From: Cotesia glomerata
Lineage: Eukaryota; Arthropoda; Insecta; Hymenoptera; Braconidae
DNA length: 64,000 nucleotides
Direction of reading: 5' to 3'
Assembly (NCBI RefSeq): GCF_020080835.1
Contig: NC_058165.1
Location: 13,885,961 to 13,949,960 of the forward strand
Shown here: positions 21,025 through 32,593 of the stretch, piece by piece
Layout: every line of letters starts with the position of its first letter
Position numbering within the stretch: the stretch's first letter is position 1
The notes under the pieces: model-generated
The model's input: the letters and a program-made list of their open reading frames with translations, nothing else
Databases searched by the model: none
What the model was told of the DNA's origin: nothing
Made by a program: the position numbers and the translations under genes

Positions 21025-22257
21025 ATTAATTTTCGTGGAGTACTCGAAACTGAAGAGGAGTATAATAAATTTCTCCTAGAATTCAATCGTTACCGTGAAG
21101 CACACAATGTAAAATCGTTTGCAGATCTTTCTGAATTGGAGAAATTTCTGCCGACCATGAACAAGTCCACAAGGTATCACAAAAATTTATTACAAAGTTT
21201 AAAATATTGCGTCCTTTACGACGTCATACCGCTGCGGGATGATATCAAGGAGAAAAGCCGACATCCTGAGCGAATCATCGAAACACGTTGGCCAGCGCAT
21301 CTTTCTTCACTTTCCTCAAAGTTTGTTGCCGCTCTGAAGCAGCTACCGAATGACGCCTACGCTTCCTTTCTCGACTCTGCGTCATCGGGCGTAAGCAAGA
21401 TGCTCGTCGCCGCCGCATTCAAGATCGTTTACCCGGATCGTATAATGCCCGAATCTCTCTACGAGAAGCTGAGAAGCATTGCTTTTCAGGAGCTGTTACG
21501 TATTCACTATCCGGCTTTAGCACAGGTCCAAATGCCGCGTATGGTCTCGTTCGGTGAGCATCTTACTATCGAATGGTTGAAGAAGCACAAAATTGCGCTC
21601 AAACCACAGCATCAACTTCTCGTAGAGCGAAGTCGTTCCAGCCGCAGTCTGCGCAATCAGTTGAAGGAGAATGCTATTGGCGACGTGTTTGAGCTTTCTG
21701 AATTAAGTAGTTCGTCTGCTGTTAATTCTGAAGTAAAAACGAAAAGAAAAAAAACCTCATCATCACAACAGAAATCTGCTTCTCCATCACGCTCTGATAA
21801 AGCAAAAGTTTCGAAGCCTTCGATAACATCTGTTGTGCCTTGCTCGATACCACTCCCGAATATCGGACGGAAAAGGACAAAGACACCAAAGCAGATAGAT
21901 GCGGGGCCATCTACGAGTAAGAGTTCGGCGCAGGATTCTAGTCTTCAAGTAACTGGAAGTTCTTCTTCCCATTTGCAAGTACCAGAAGCAACAACAGAAC
22001 GTTCAAGCACTCAGATCGGTGATATAATCTCTCACAAATTCACGTCCTCCACGCCGCTGTCATCCAGTGAGAAGATTAAAACCATACGAACTGAGCTGAA
22101 GGATGTTGATCCGCCGGCTGTTGACGGAAGCTCGGATGATGTTTGTTGCTGCCTTCTCGAATGCAAATGCCCAAATTATAGTCATACAAAGCGACGGAGG
22201 TTAGTGTTGCATGAGATGCAGCTCAAACCTGAGCCGGAAATAAAAATTCGAGCATAA
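21025..22257 (+). CDS. Terminal exon of an unrecognised gene (about 410 codons)
   Basis: I do not recognise the protein. The exon begins after a strong acceptor (T-rich tract, TTTCAG, 21024), stays open in one frame (INFRGVLETEEEYNKF...) through TTG 21136 to TAA 22255-22257, and is clearly richer in G+C and in CGN/GCN codons than its surroundings, as real exons are. The first 200 residues are mixed helical with many Leu/Arg. Residues about 200-360 are Ser/Thr/Lys-rich and look disordered, with a possible nuclear-localisation run (KTKRKKTSSS). Near the C-terminus is a Cys cluster (DDVCCCLLECKCPNYS) followed by KRRR. No upstream coding exon was found in the flanking transposon sequence, so upstream exons may lie beyond the inserted elements. 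It could be a host gene or a captured or viral-derived gene. Confidence 0.55.
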   Translation: MNFRGVLETEEEYNKFLLEFNRYREAHNVKSFADLSELEKFLPTMNKSTRYHKNLLQSLKYCVLYDVIPLRDDIKEKSRHPERIIETRWPAHLSSLSSKFVAALKQLPNDAYASFLDSASSGVSKMLVAAAFKIVYPDRIMPESLYEKLRSIAFQELLRIHYPALAQVQMPRMVSFGEHLTIEWLKKHKIALKPQHQLLVERSRSSRSLRNQLKENAIGDVFELSELSSSSAVNSEVKTKRKKTSSSQQKSASPSRSDKAKVSKPSITSVVPCSIPLPNIGRKRTKTPKQIDAGPSTSKSSAQDSSLQVTGSSSSHLQVPEATTERSSTQIGDIISHKFTSSTPLSSSEKIKTIRTELKDVDPPAVDGSSDDVCCCLLECKCPNYSHTKRRRLVLHEMQLKPEPEIKIRA

Positions 22258-23071
22258 GAATAGCTCCGGTAGAAAATGAAAAGGAATTTCATCTTTATTG
22301 GGATTTAAAGATTCCACATTATACAGCTTTAATTCAAAATAATGAAAATAATTCCTTTCCTCCAATTGACACAATGGTTATTGATTTGAAAAATTTTATT
22401 TGTTTAAAATAAAAAAAATTTCATCAATAATAAAATTATCTTCTCGTGTTATAAGATTTTTCTGTAATTTCAAAAATCATTCCCATGTAAGTATGGACAA
22501 TTTTTAAATCATCTTGCAACATGAAATGAAAATAAAATTAAAAGAAATTGAAAAAGCAAACGAAAATGTAAAACTGTTCAATAATTGTAACAAAAGTTAA
22601 AAGTTGAAAAAAAAAATCAAAAAAGCAAACTATAATATCTATTATGAAAAAAAAAAATAAATATTCACACAATTATACTCTAACATACAATTATTTTTCA
22701 TTTTCTTCTTTTACAGAGAGTTAAAAATGGTAAAGCTTGAAGAAAAAAACTCCTAGATCTTTCTAAGTTATTTCAAAGTTGTCTATTGTCAATGAAAACC
22801 CCAGACTAATCAATTAAATCATTTCGTGAAATTAATATAAAAATATCGAAGACAGGAAGATTCAATCTGAGTACTAATTATAGAATTTGTTTTATTGTGA
22901 ATGTAATTTACAAAAATAACGAAAAATATGAAAACATACGATGGTTCGATTTGAAAATAATTAAGAGAAACTAGACTTTCATTAATAAAAGTTTAAGTAA
23001 TAATTATTCGACAAATTTTTTTTATAATTATTTATAATTACAAAAAATTGAAATCTACCTTCCATCTCGGG
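22258..23071. other. AT-rich interval without a supported gene
   Basis: A short open stretch at about 22267-22410 (ENEKEFHLYWDLKIPHYTAL) reads like decayed coding sequence but is only about 45 codons long. The rest is poly-A/T-rich with no repeat or gene that I can support. Confidence 0.5.
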
Positions 23072-24520
23072 CGGAGCCGAATGGCTTACTTTTTATAATA
23101 TGCAATACTATGAGGAACATGTCTCTGACAATTGTTTTTTTCAGGCTCGATAATACATTCAATGTCAGCATATATAATGAATGGTACTGGTTACTGGTGA
23201 TTTACGTTTTTGAATTTTAATATTTTATCTTTCGGGAATGAAATTCTAACATTGTTTTTTTGTAAATAATCTACTCTATGATTATTATATGAATATCCAT
23301 ATTTAAAATGATTAAAACATATATCACACAAATATAATTTCGTGCAGTTTTTTGTAATTTGTCTGGCAACTAATCGTGAAAGATCTTTTATTAGCATATA
23401 GTGAAAGGCGCTTTTTACAGTTTTTAAATCATAATCAACTTCCATATCATTATCACAATTACTCTCAATAATTAATAGATGAATTCTTTTCTTATCCTTG
23501 CTTGCTTTACTCAAGTACACAGGGACTATTATTTCTTTATTACTGTTCTCTGATTTTTTTCTATCCATATACATTAATTGCAAAATTATTTAGCTACTCA
23601 AAACGCGGAAGATCTTGTAAAGGAGTTCGAAAATTGATACCTTCATAGTTTATAACTGTACTAAAATGTGGATATGATGAAGTTCTCCCTGCCTTGGATG
23701 ATGTTGGATGAAGTGATGCCACTACTGACCACAGGAGGCAGCGATCATCCTTGAAGTTTTCAATGTTAATAACAGCACATTTGTGTTGAATAAATTTTAG
23801 TAGTGCGGCAAATGTTGAGAAGTAGGCGCCTCCAGAGAGTGGTGTGTAGTGATTTACGTTAACCATTAAATGATTTACTCGTATCAATGACCACCCAGAA
23901 TCTTTTAAATTAAAATCTTCAACTTTAGTCGATAGTGGTTGAGATACAAATTTACTTTTTGTTGCAAAATATTTGATTTCTTCAGTTGTTTGAGTATCCT
24001 GCACTTTTTCGAACTTGCAAGCTAATTCTGTGTTTGCTTTAACTGAAATATTACTTCCCATCAATTCTTCAATTTTCTAAGTGAAAAAAATTTTTGCATC
24101 TTGCAAAAAATCACTTAATTCCACATGACACAAGTTGACAATCAATCCACTTTTGATTCTGTTATTAAAAATGCTTTCAGAGTCTTTCCATTCAACGCGA
24201 TCTTCGATGCGATTCGCACTTATCCTACCACCGCTGATGAGATTATTGTTTTCTAGTTTGAATTTTAGCTTGCTCTTAAAGTCTGCAGTTAGAGCATGAT
24301 GTATGGCGATATGTGCTTGGAGCTGGTTGCGTTCACCATGAGATAAATTTGTTTGATTTAATATAGCATTGTATGATCTAATATGTTTTTCAGCAATCTT
24401 TTCATACTTTGCAAAAACTTCACGATTTTGCTCATAATCGAGCTTTAACAGCTGCTTATAAGCCTCCTCGATTGTTGAAATATACGTTAAGTAATCTTTG
24501 TTCATGATTTTTAGATTCAC
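23072..24520 (-). pseudogene. Polinton/adintovirus-like DNA polymerase B, N-terminal fragment with zinc finger
   Basis: The minus-strand reading resembles the N-terminal part of the protein-primed family B DNA polymerase carried by Polinton/Maverick and adintovirus-like elements. Segments in order are a helical region (24520-24077), a block with SGWSLIRVNHLMVNVNHYTP and the DDRCLLWSVVASLHP motif (24064-23594), a Cys/His finger (CDICFNHF...H, about 23260-23300) and, beyond a stop at 23191, the exonuclease motif YADIE near 23165. It is broken by TAG at 24077-24079, TAG at 23594-23596, a frame shift at an A run near 23555-23570 and a stop at 23191, and it ends before the polymerase palm. No other Polinton genes or long inverted ends flank it. 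The family call is by recognition and not by a search. Confidence 0.6.
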
Positions 24521-25170
24521 TTCTTACTGAAAAGTAGCTGTCTGATGCTCTGATCACAGATTCGGGTTCTTAAATATGATTAATCTGTGTTGATGGGAAG
24601 TAAAAACCCCTACCCTAAATTATTTCAATCATGGTACACATAGATATCAGAATGTTGTAGAGAGGGTAAAATAGATATTTTAATAAAAATTATGAAGTGA
24701 AGAAAACATATGTATTAATTTGAAGAAAATAATTACGTTATTTCTTCATATTTTTAAATGATATACATCCCCTCTCCACCAGATCGGAACTATCCCGCGC
24801 CGAAGATTTAAAGTGACCATATTAACCCCTGCAAACAGTTTGAAATAACATTCCCGCGCCGCAAAATGTTCCCTAGGCTTAGCTACAGTTCAGAGCGAGA
24901 GCTCCCCACCACATGCTCAGCCCCACGTGCTCGAGCAGTTCGGAGCAGAAAATAGAGAGTCGTATATTTAACCATAATACCCTCACATACTTTTCCGCCA
25001 TGTCTAATTCAAAATACTGCTCTCTCATTGGTTAAGAGAATATATCTGTATATACTAGACATAAGAGTAAGAGAGAAAATAATTGTAAGGAAATTTATGA
25101 TAAAAAATAATTATATTTAATAAAAATTCTTAATTTTATAAAATAAAAATTATTATTATATTTAATAATT
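24521..25170. other. Interval without a supported feature
   Basis: AT-rich sequence with a somewhat GC-richer patch at 24770-24970. No ORF, tandem repeat or inverted repeat that I can support. Confidence 0.45.
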
Positions 25171-25426
25171 AAAGAGCTCTTTATTTCAAAGCCATTATCC
25201 CCCATCCAAATTGATGTTAGACTAATTTTAAATTTTACATTAAATTTTTAATTATTAAATTTATTTTCACCACTTTTATTGTCGGTATGAGCATTCAATA
25301 CCATCTTCGGGAGAATATATCTAATAATTAAAAATTTTTTTATTTTTAATTGAGATTAAGCAAAGAAGTTAATTTTTTACTCAGTGAAACTTTTTCGGTC
25401 ACCGAAAAAATAATAACTCCGAAAAT

Positions 25427-25496
25427 ACTCAGACCAGGAATCGAACCTGGATCTTTTGGTGTCGCGCCAACTGCTCTACCCTTAAGCTATCCGAGA
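25427..25496 (-). other. tRNA-like module 1
   Basis: The minus strand folds as a cloverleaf: acceptor CTCGGA/TCTGAG, D arm GCTT...GAGC, anticodon arm TTGG-CGCGACA-CCAA and a perfect T arm CCAGG-TTCGATT-CCTGG, with a good pol III B box (GGTTCGATTCC). Position 33 of the loop is G where real tRNAs have U, so I do not call it a tRNA gene. Confidence 0.65.
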
Positions 25497-25904
25497 CACT
25501 GTCCGTAACTATCATTCAGTTACCTATTAAGAACCACTGAGTAATTCTTGTATATTGACAATTTTTATTGATGTATTTTAGATGTGTTTGAATACGTAGA
25601 CTCTAATCTCCTACTTGATTGTATGAAGATTGTAGTCCGTCTGGCCAGGATTTTTCGATAATTTACTATTTTTTCTGAAGATCGGTGTTTTTACTCATTA
25701 AAGAGTTCTATATTTCAAAGCCATTATAAAAATAGTAAATTATCGAAAAATCCTGGCCAGACGGACTACAATCTTTAAACAATCAAGTAAAAGATTAGAG
25801 TCTACGTATTTAAGAACATCTAAAATACTTCATTAAAAATTGTCAATATACAAGAATTACTCAGTGGTTTTTAATAAGTAACTGAATGATAGTTACGGAC
25901 AGTG

Positions 25905-25974
25905 TCTCGGATAGCTTAAGAGTAGAGCAGTTGGCGCGACACCAAAAGATCCAGGTTCGATTCCTGGTCTGAGC
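25905..25974 (+). other. tRNA-like module 2
   Basis: Same module on the plus strand, with AGAGTAG in the D loop where other copies have AGGGTAG. A run TATTTTTTCGG follows about 15 nt downstream and could stop pol III. Confidence 0.65.
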
Positions 25975-26275
25975 ATTTTCTGAGTTAATATTTTTTCGGT
26001 GACCGAAAAAGTTTCACTGAGTAAAAAATTAACTTCTTTGCTTAATCTTAATTAGAAATAAAAAAATTTTTAATTATTAGATATATTCACCCGAAGATGG
26101 TATTGAGTGCTTATACCAACAATGAATGTGGTGAAAATAAATTTAATAAATAAAAATTTAATGTAAAATTTAAAATTAGTCTAACATCAATTTAGATCGG
26201 GGATAATGACTTTGAAACATAGAACTCTTTAATTAGTAAAAACGCCGATCTTCGGAAAAAATAGTGAATTATATT

Positions 26276-26899
26276 TAATAAACATTCTTAATTTTATAAA
26301 ATAAAAATTATTATTGATTAAAAAATTATTGCATCATGTTCTTGGTTATTGATGGATTGAGGGGCATTCCGATCTGTAAGACACAAGAGCGAAAGAGATA
26401 TGAAAGTTAAATAAAGTAATAATTATAGTTTATTTATTTAAATAATATCATCTACATAATATTTTTGAGATACCAGATCGATGTTACTAAAAAGAATAAT
26501 TGGTTATAAAAAATATAAACATTATAATAAACTGTTCAATTATCGCATCATGCTCGTTCACGCTATAGAAATGTTTATATCTGTAAAAATTATTGTTTAT
26601 AAACTAGGTTTATAAAATAATTAATAAAATCGTTTAAGAGATCATTATTGTATTAAAATATGTATATCGCATGATTTTAAAACAGCGGGTAAAATCGAGT
26701 TTTCTGATTGGTTGAAAGATATTGTTAGAAAGTAACAGGGTGGGGACATCGGAATACGGCGCCTGTATGTACAATATACAGGTATATGACTTGGTGATGT
26801 TTTTAGTTTTGGGTGTTACTAGAAAATTGCTTAAACAATAGATCTATTGAATTTACACAGGACAAATTTATTTTGTATGAATATACATGATTTTAAGGT
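26276..26899. other. AT-rich interval without a supported gene
   Basis: No ORF of note. It contains a short direct echo of TTCTTAATTTTATAAAATAAAAATTATTATT, also present near 25125, suggesting that the palindrome was inserted into, or duplicated, local sequence. An (AAT) run lies at about 26908. Confidence 0.4.
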
Positions 26900-26924
26900 G
26901 CATGAATAATAATAATAATAATAA

Positions 26925-27334
26925 TTCACTATTTTTTTCCGAAGACCGGTGTTTTTACTAATTAAAGAGTTCTATATTTCAAAGTCATTATCCCCGATCC
27001 AAATTGATGTTAGACTAATTTTAAATTTTACATTTAATTTTTATTTATTAAATTCTTTAAATGTTAATTTTTACTTATTATTTATTATCACCACATTATT
27101 GTCGGTATGAGCACACATACCGTCCTTGGGTCAATATATCTAAAAATTAAAAATATTTATTTTAATTTAAGATTAATCAAAGATGTTATATTCTTTACTC
27201 AGTGAGACTTTTTTCGGCCACCGAAAAAATAATAACTCGGAAATGCTCAAACCAGGAATCGAACCTGGATCTTTTGGTGTCGCGCCAACTGCTCTACCCT
27301 TAAGCTATCCGAGACACTGTCCGTCACTATCATT
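26925..27334 (-). repeat. ~550-bp repeat unit, copy 3, cut by LINE F
   Basis: Minus-orientation unit from CCGAAGACCGGTG through the tRNA-like module to GTCCGTCACTATCATTCA, where the 5'-truncated LINE F begins. It matches units at 25171, 46484 and 49540. Confidence 0.85.
27245..27314 (-). other. tRNA-like module 3
   Basis: Same cloverleaf-compatible module as the others, with one change in the acceptor (CTCAAA on the plus strand instead of CTCAGA). The B box is intact. Confidence 0.6.
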
Positions 27335-30090
27335 CAATTCTTGAATTTGATTAATGATACTAAACCTGATATTATTATCCTTGTTGAAACTTGGTTAAAA
27401 CCTTCGCATGATAACAGTATTTTTTCTATAAAGGGATACAATGTCGTTCGAAGAGATCGAACCCTAAAACATGTAGATACTGATCGCTACATCCAGGGAG
27501 GCGGAGTGGCCTGTCTTGTCCATGATTCCTTAAAAGTCAAGGTTCTACATATTTCTACTTCTGATTATTTAAACCAATCTTATTATCCTGCATTTACAGA
27601 AGACCCAAAGGACTATTTCTAAATGAATTCTTTGATATTTTTTCAAGACTTGCGCCAAATTTTAACAATATCATCATAGCTGGTGATTTAAATTGTAATT
27701 TATTGGAATATAGTTATACTGCAAAGCATCTGAAAGACTTTATTCTTGAATCTTCATTATTCTGCGTGCCTTATGGAGCTACGTTTCATAAAAATAATCA
27801 TGAGTCTTGGTTAGATGTCATCTTACTAGACAGTCATAGTAAATTAGTTTCCTTTGCTAAATCTGATTCTCCGTTCATTGATGGCCATGATTATTTACTT
27901 TGTGAGTACAGGTTAAATTCCGCAAAACCAGCACCGAAGAAAATTACCTATAGAAACATGAAAAATTGTGATCATCAAGCCCTCTCGAGAGCCTTGATGA
28001 ACTCTTTAAAAATTGATAATGCTGTACTAGAGAATTCGGATCCAAATGAATTGCTGACTGTCTTCAAATCTAGTGTTCTATCTTCCCTAGATTTGTTTGC
28101 ACCAGAAATTTGTAAAAAGATAGTTCGTCATAGTAATCCATGGTTTACAAAAGAATTAAAGGTAAAGTGCAAGGAACGTGATATGATCTATAAGAAAGCT
28201 AGAAGGAATCGAGATTCAAATTTGCTTGCTCTTTTTAGAACTAAAAGGAAAAATCTAAAAGCCGAGTTAAATCATGCTCGTGAAGAATACTTAAAAAATA
28301 TTCTCTCAAATCTTCCATATGGTTCGTCTATTTGGAGTGAGCTTAAACATCTTGGACTAATTAAGTCAAATCCTTCTTCACCGCTAAACTTCTTTGATCC
28401 TCTTGAATTGAACGAATACTACGCCAACATAGTGAGAAAACACCCATCTTGCAGTGAAAATTTTGTTGAATTGCTGCCCAAAAACCATTCTAGGAAAGTT
28501 GAGTGCTCATTTAAGTGGACCAAGATTGACATCGTTGATGTTACTAAGGCATTGCATATTACTCTTCCAAAGTCTAAAGGGAAAAGTCCTGATGAATTGG
28601 ATTTAAGATGGCTACGTGACCACCTTCCACAAATTTCACTGTTTCTTACGGCTTTATTTAATAAATCTCTCGATACTGGAATTTTCCCTGAAATTTGGAA
28701 CGTTATTTTCATAATTCCTCTGAACAAAACTTCACCACCTAGATCTCCAGCAGATACCCGTCCTGTAGCAAATTTATCACATCTCGCCAAAGTTTTTGAG
28801 AGGATTATTGCAAATCAAGTGATAACTTATCTGGAAGATAATGAGCTTCTTGATAGTTTTCAATCTGGTTTTAGGAAGCATCACAGCATACAATCAGCAT
28901 TATTGAGGCTTACTGATGATATTAGGCAAGCGATGGACAAGAACAAACTTACTATATTAGTGTTGTTTGATTTGAGTAAGGCTTTCGACTATGTTGATCC
29001 CAAAACCATATTGATTGCGTTATTTGAGCTTGGATTTTCAGTGGAAATAATTATTTGGTTTTTCTCCTACCTATCAAACCATTCTCAGTCAATATTGAAT
29101 GATCTTGGGACTCCGATTCAGCTCCTCAGAACTTCATCTGGTGTTCCTCAGGGTTCTGTTCTCGGCCCAATCTTGTTTCTGATTGTCATGAATTCTGTAG
29201 CCAGATAGCTAGTGTATTGCAATCATGGTCTGTTTGCTGATGACAAATATATTTATCTACACTTCTTTTTATATCAGCTACAAGAGGCAGTCAAATAGGT
29301 CAACACTGATGCACAATCAGTTGCGGATTGGGCAAAGAAGCATGGCTTGGAGATAAACTTGTCCAAGACCAAAGCTATGATCTTTGGTTCAAATAGTAAG
29401 CTGAGGCAACTGAGTAATTTTGATCTGCCACCCATTGCTATAGATGGTGTCATAATTCCTTATGTCGATACTACCAAGTGCTTAGGATTACACATCAGCA
29501 GGAACCTGAGTTGGAATCATCATGTCCAGCAAGTAGTAAGCAAAGTAAACTCAGCTCTGCACTCTCTCAAAGTTCGAAAGAACATCTTTTCAACTGACAT
29601 AAGAAAATTGTTAGTATCAGCTACCATCTTACCACTTGCTGACTACTGTTCCGTCGTACTGGTAGACTCAACATCTGAAAATGATTGGAAACTTCAGCGT
29701 GCAATAAATTGCTCAATTAGATTCATTTTTAATCTTAGAAAAGATAAGCATATAACGCCTTATCGACGAGAATTGGGATGGCTCTCTGTGAAATATCGTA
29801 GAATGTATTTCATAAGTTGTTATTTCTTTAAGCTACTTCAAGTTGGTAAACCCAAATACCTACGAGATTTTTTTATTGAGGAGACTGGAGTCAGACGCTC
29901 AGATAGGTTAGCAACCAAAAAACACTCTCTTTACACGTTTCCGCGTTTTGCTACGATCTTCATGGAGCGGTCATTCCAAGTGAGTGCAATATGCTTGTGG
30001 GAAGAACTACCTGAAGAGATTGTCAACTCATCTAGTCTTGAAGTATACAAAAATAAAATTTTTGACCATTTGTTGAATTTGGATCATTAA
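27335..30090 (+). pseudogene. Endonuclease-reverse transcriptase of LINE F, broken
   Basis: Reads from within the endonuclease (LVETWLKPS; AGDLNCNLL; GHDYLLCEY) into an RT with TRPVANLSHLAKVFERI, FQSGFRKHHSI, VLFDLSKAFDYVD, GVPQGSVLGPILF and the catalytic box FADDKYI, and ends with LWEELPEEIVNSSS and TAA 30088-30090. There is a frame change with internal loss near 27590-27625 (the first part is in the 27341 frame, the rest in the 27703 frame), and TAG codons at 29206-29208, just before the FADD box, and at 29296-29298. RT activity is lost. The protein would reverse-transcribe element RNA at a nicked target (family knowledge). Confidence 0.82.
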
Positions 30091-30395
30091 TTATGTTATT
30101 GTAAAGTGGAAAAATTCTCTGATATTTACTATTAAATTCCAAGTGTTCAATACTCTAAGTTTGTTCTTTTATCAGCTTTTATTAATAGAATAATTTATTT
30201 GAGTTAGTTAGTTGAATTAGATAAAAATAAACATAAATTTTTATATTAGATTCATGCTCTAGTTTATGTACTTATATTACTTTATATTATGCTACGATTA
30301 TTACTGTATTTGTAAATCTTATTGTATTTAAAATTGCCATTTGGCTTGTGCCTTGGCATTAATAAATTATCAATCAATCAATCAATCAATCAATC
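27335..30395 (+). mobile_element. 5'-truncated non-LTR retrotransposon F with (CAAT)n tail
   Basis: Jockey-superfamily-type LINE (endonuclease remnant, RT, C-terminal domain) on the plus strand. The 5' end is truncated inside the endonuclease and joins repeat unit copy 3. The 3' UTR ends TTGGCATTAATAAATTAT followed by about seven CAAT units (30368-30395). I cannot place the clade with certainty; a tetranucleotide tail argues against a simple poly-A Jockey element. Confidence 0.8.
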
Positions 30396-31722
30396 TTACT
30401 CAACGTCGGTAAATTGCACGAACCCGAAGCTCGATCAATGGGGAATCGAACTCATCGATTACCCCGGGAGTACAAAATCAACCAGCGTAATTCTTATAAC
30501 GAACAATAATAATTATACAACCGTAAACACACACAAAAAAAAATATGGCGGTACCTCAATACCTCGTGGGATTATCTCTACTGACTGACTCAACTTAGCC
30601 TTGACATTTTTTTTTACACTATGACTCGACTAGTGTTGAGTACAATTAGTAATGAATAAATTAATTATTTAATGAAACCAATCCAACTGTTTAATTAAGA
30701 AACTCGAATCCCACGAGCTACTTCAATTGAGACAAAGCCACTCACCCTGGTCACAGCGTCGACCTGAAGTTATTCCTGGGTTGTTTCTGCCACCAAGTCG
30801 TTCTCGGCTTCCACGTCGGACTCTTGGATAATGGATTCCTCGGCGAGGATACTTGCTGATTCTTCGGAACACGGACACGTCGACTAACAATCACACCAAA
30901 ACACGCGTCGTACTTTATGACGCTTTCGTCGAGTAACTAATTAGCAACAGCTAATTATCTTCGCACTGCCTTTATTTTTCGGCAATTCAAAATCAGCACA
31001 CTACGTCGTGGCTAATTAAAATATACGTAGATTTCAAACGCAAGAATTACTCAAGGATTTTTCCCAAAAATAACCAAAAAAATAAGTATCGAAAAAAAAC
31101 GTGTCCGCACACGGCAAGTCGAAAATGTCAAAGAAGGAAAAAACAGCACATCTCGCATTCTTCGTCTCTCCTCTCTCTCCTGGGTCCGTCGTTAGCTGTG
31201 AACCCCAGAGATGGCGCCGTAAGTCCAATTTTCCAATATCGACGTTTTGAATGATGTATTGGCTGGAGCATTGGCGCGCTCGACAGCTAGCTTTACACCT
31301 TCACGCATGCGTCGATTGCTCACTTCGAGTTCCGATCAGTCCGTCGTTTCGCTCGCTCTCGAGACAGCCATCCTCCCGTCGTTGATGATCTTGCAGGTTA
31401 CCCACGTCGATGATCCTCGTTGTTTCTCTTCGCGGGTTCGTGGCCGACGTCGTTAGTACCGCCACAGTTATTAAGTACTTAAATCTAACTTAAAGCTACT
31501 TACTTACTAAATTAAATTACGTATTATCGCATTAAATTTCGGTTTCGCGTGCAATCGAGCTTCGTTCGAGTTTCTACACGCGAGGGCGACTCGGTCGCGG
31601 TGAATCCAACCAATGGGCATAAAATAAAATAAAAAACTCAATTAAAATTTCCTTTAATATTAAATTCAAAAAGGTAAAATTAGAGAAACAACGCCTTAAC
31701 AGGTGGCGCTAAAAGCGGCCTG
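30396..31722 (-). other. Unassigned insertion; possible LTR and leader of an LTR retrotransposon
   Basis: Fills the space between the tail of LINE F and a fragment of the ~550-bp repeat. On the minus strand it starts TGTAACAGGCCGC at 31722, has AATAAA near 30976-30971 and a splice-donor-like CCAGG|GTGAGT near 30748, which would suit an LTR plus untranslated leader. I could not find the other end or a target duplication, and no gag or pol frame is present, so this reading is tentative. Confidence 0.3.
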
Positions 31723-31770
31723 TTACAATTTAAAAGCAATTATCCTCGATCCAAATTGATGTTACACTAA
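31723..31770 (-). repeat. Fragment of the ~550-bp repeat, left flank of LINE E
   Basis: ATTATCCTCGATCCAAATTG and GTTACACTAATTT match the repeat unit. The unit resumes on the other side of LINE E at about 44563, so E inserted inside this unit. Confidence 0.75.
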
Positions 31771-31773
31771 TTT

Positions 31774-31805
<32 letters not shown>

Positions 31806-31950
31806 TTCTAAAAATAGTTCTATAGAGGTGGGTTACACCTGTGCATAGAGACCAGAAGGAATACAAAAAGTTATACAATGTTTTACATAAAGTTATAGAA
31901 GGCATGTTCTATTGTACAAAGTATCAAGTATTAAACACATGCATAGTAAC

Positions 31951-32593
31951 TGAAAAATGTTGAAAAAGCGGAAAAGCGGGGATCAGGTTTAGGTCTGGAT
32001 ATCTCAATTAAAACGCGTAAATAATTATCAAAATTAACACTATAAATTTATTTACTCTAAATACAAGTTATATTTAATATGTTAAATAGCGGATTGTTAA
32101 GATAAAAGCGGATTTATAAATTACAGCGTGGGTTGCAAAAGCGAAGCCGGTTGACACGTGGTTGAACACTTTGCCGGCACTGAAAAAGCGGTGAAAATAA
32201 TGCACAAATAACACAACTTATCTGAAATAAACTAAAGCGAATTATTAACAATTAATTTAAGCGAATTAAATAATTAAATAAGCGAAAATGCGGTTTATTA
32301 ACGAAAAGCGAAAGTAAAGAAAAACTAATGGCGACTTGATGCAGCGAAAGCGTAGAAGCGAAAGATAATAACAATCGTTCGTCTTCTTCCTCGTTGAGTT
32401 GGGGAAGAAGGCTATTGCGCATGTCTAGCGGGAGCGATCAGCCAATAAAGCGGTCGATTCATGGCGTGATCAAGAGGCTGGTTTTCTATTGGCGGTTCGA
32501 TTTTGCGGGAACTAGCGGTGGACAGGTGCGTCTCTTGAATTTGGGAGTCCCCCAGGAGCGAGTTAATCGCTACTGGGCCTTGTTCACCGAACA
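31951..32593. mobile_element. Solo LTR, 643 bp, TSD GTAAC
   Basis: Starts TGAAAAATGTTG and ends CACCGAACA (TG...CA), with GTAAC directly on both sides (31946-31950, 32594-32598). It is strikingly rich in the motif AAGCG/GCGAA, with about twenty occurrences between 31960 and 32370. It sits in the 3' UTR of LINE E. No internal sequence remains, so the parent family and orientation are unknown. Confidence 0.75.

Larger units (their letters stand above)
25171..26232. repeat. Large palindrome made of two inverted ~550-bp tRNA-like repeat units
   Basis: The left arm (25171 to about 25699, unit in minus orientation) and the right arm (about 25729-26232, plus orientation) are inverted copies of the same repeat unit, separated by about 30 nt where the left unit has just restarted (AAAGAGTTCTATATTTC). 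Each arm contains one tRNA-like module (25427-25496 and 25905-25974). A transcript across it could form a hairpin of about 500 bp. Confidence 0.85.

Noticed and set aside
25427..25496. Genuine tRNA gene
   Set aside because: The cloverleaf and B box are good, but U33 is replaced by G, the anticodon stem has only four clean pairs, the acceptor has a terminal mismatch, and the module is embedded in a repeat present seven times. Called tRNA-like.
30396..31722. Confident LTR retrotransposon call
   Set aside because: Only one plausible LTR terminus, no target duplication and no coding sequence; kept as an unassigned interval.
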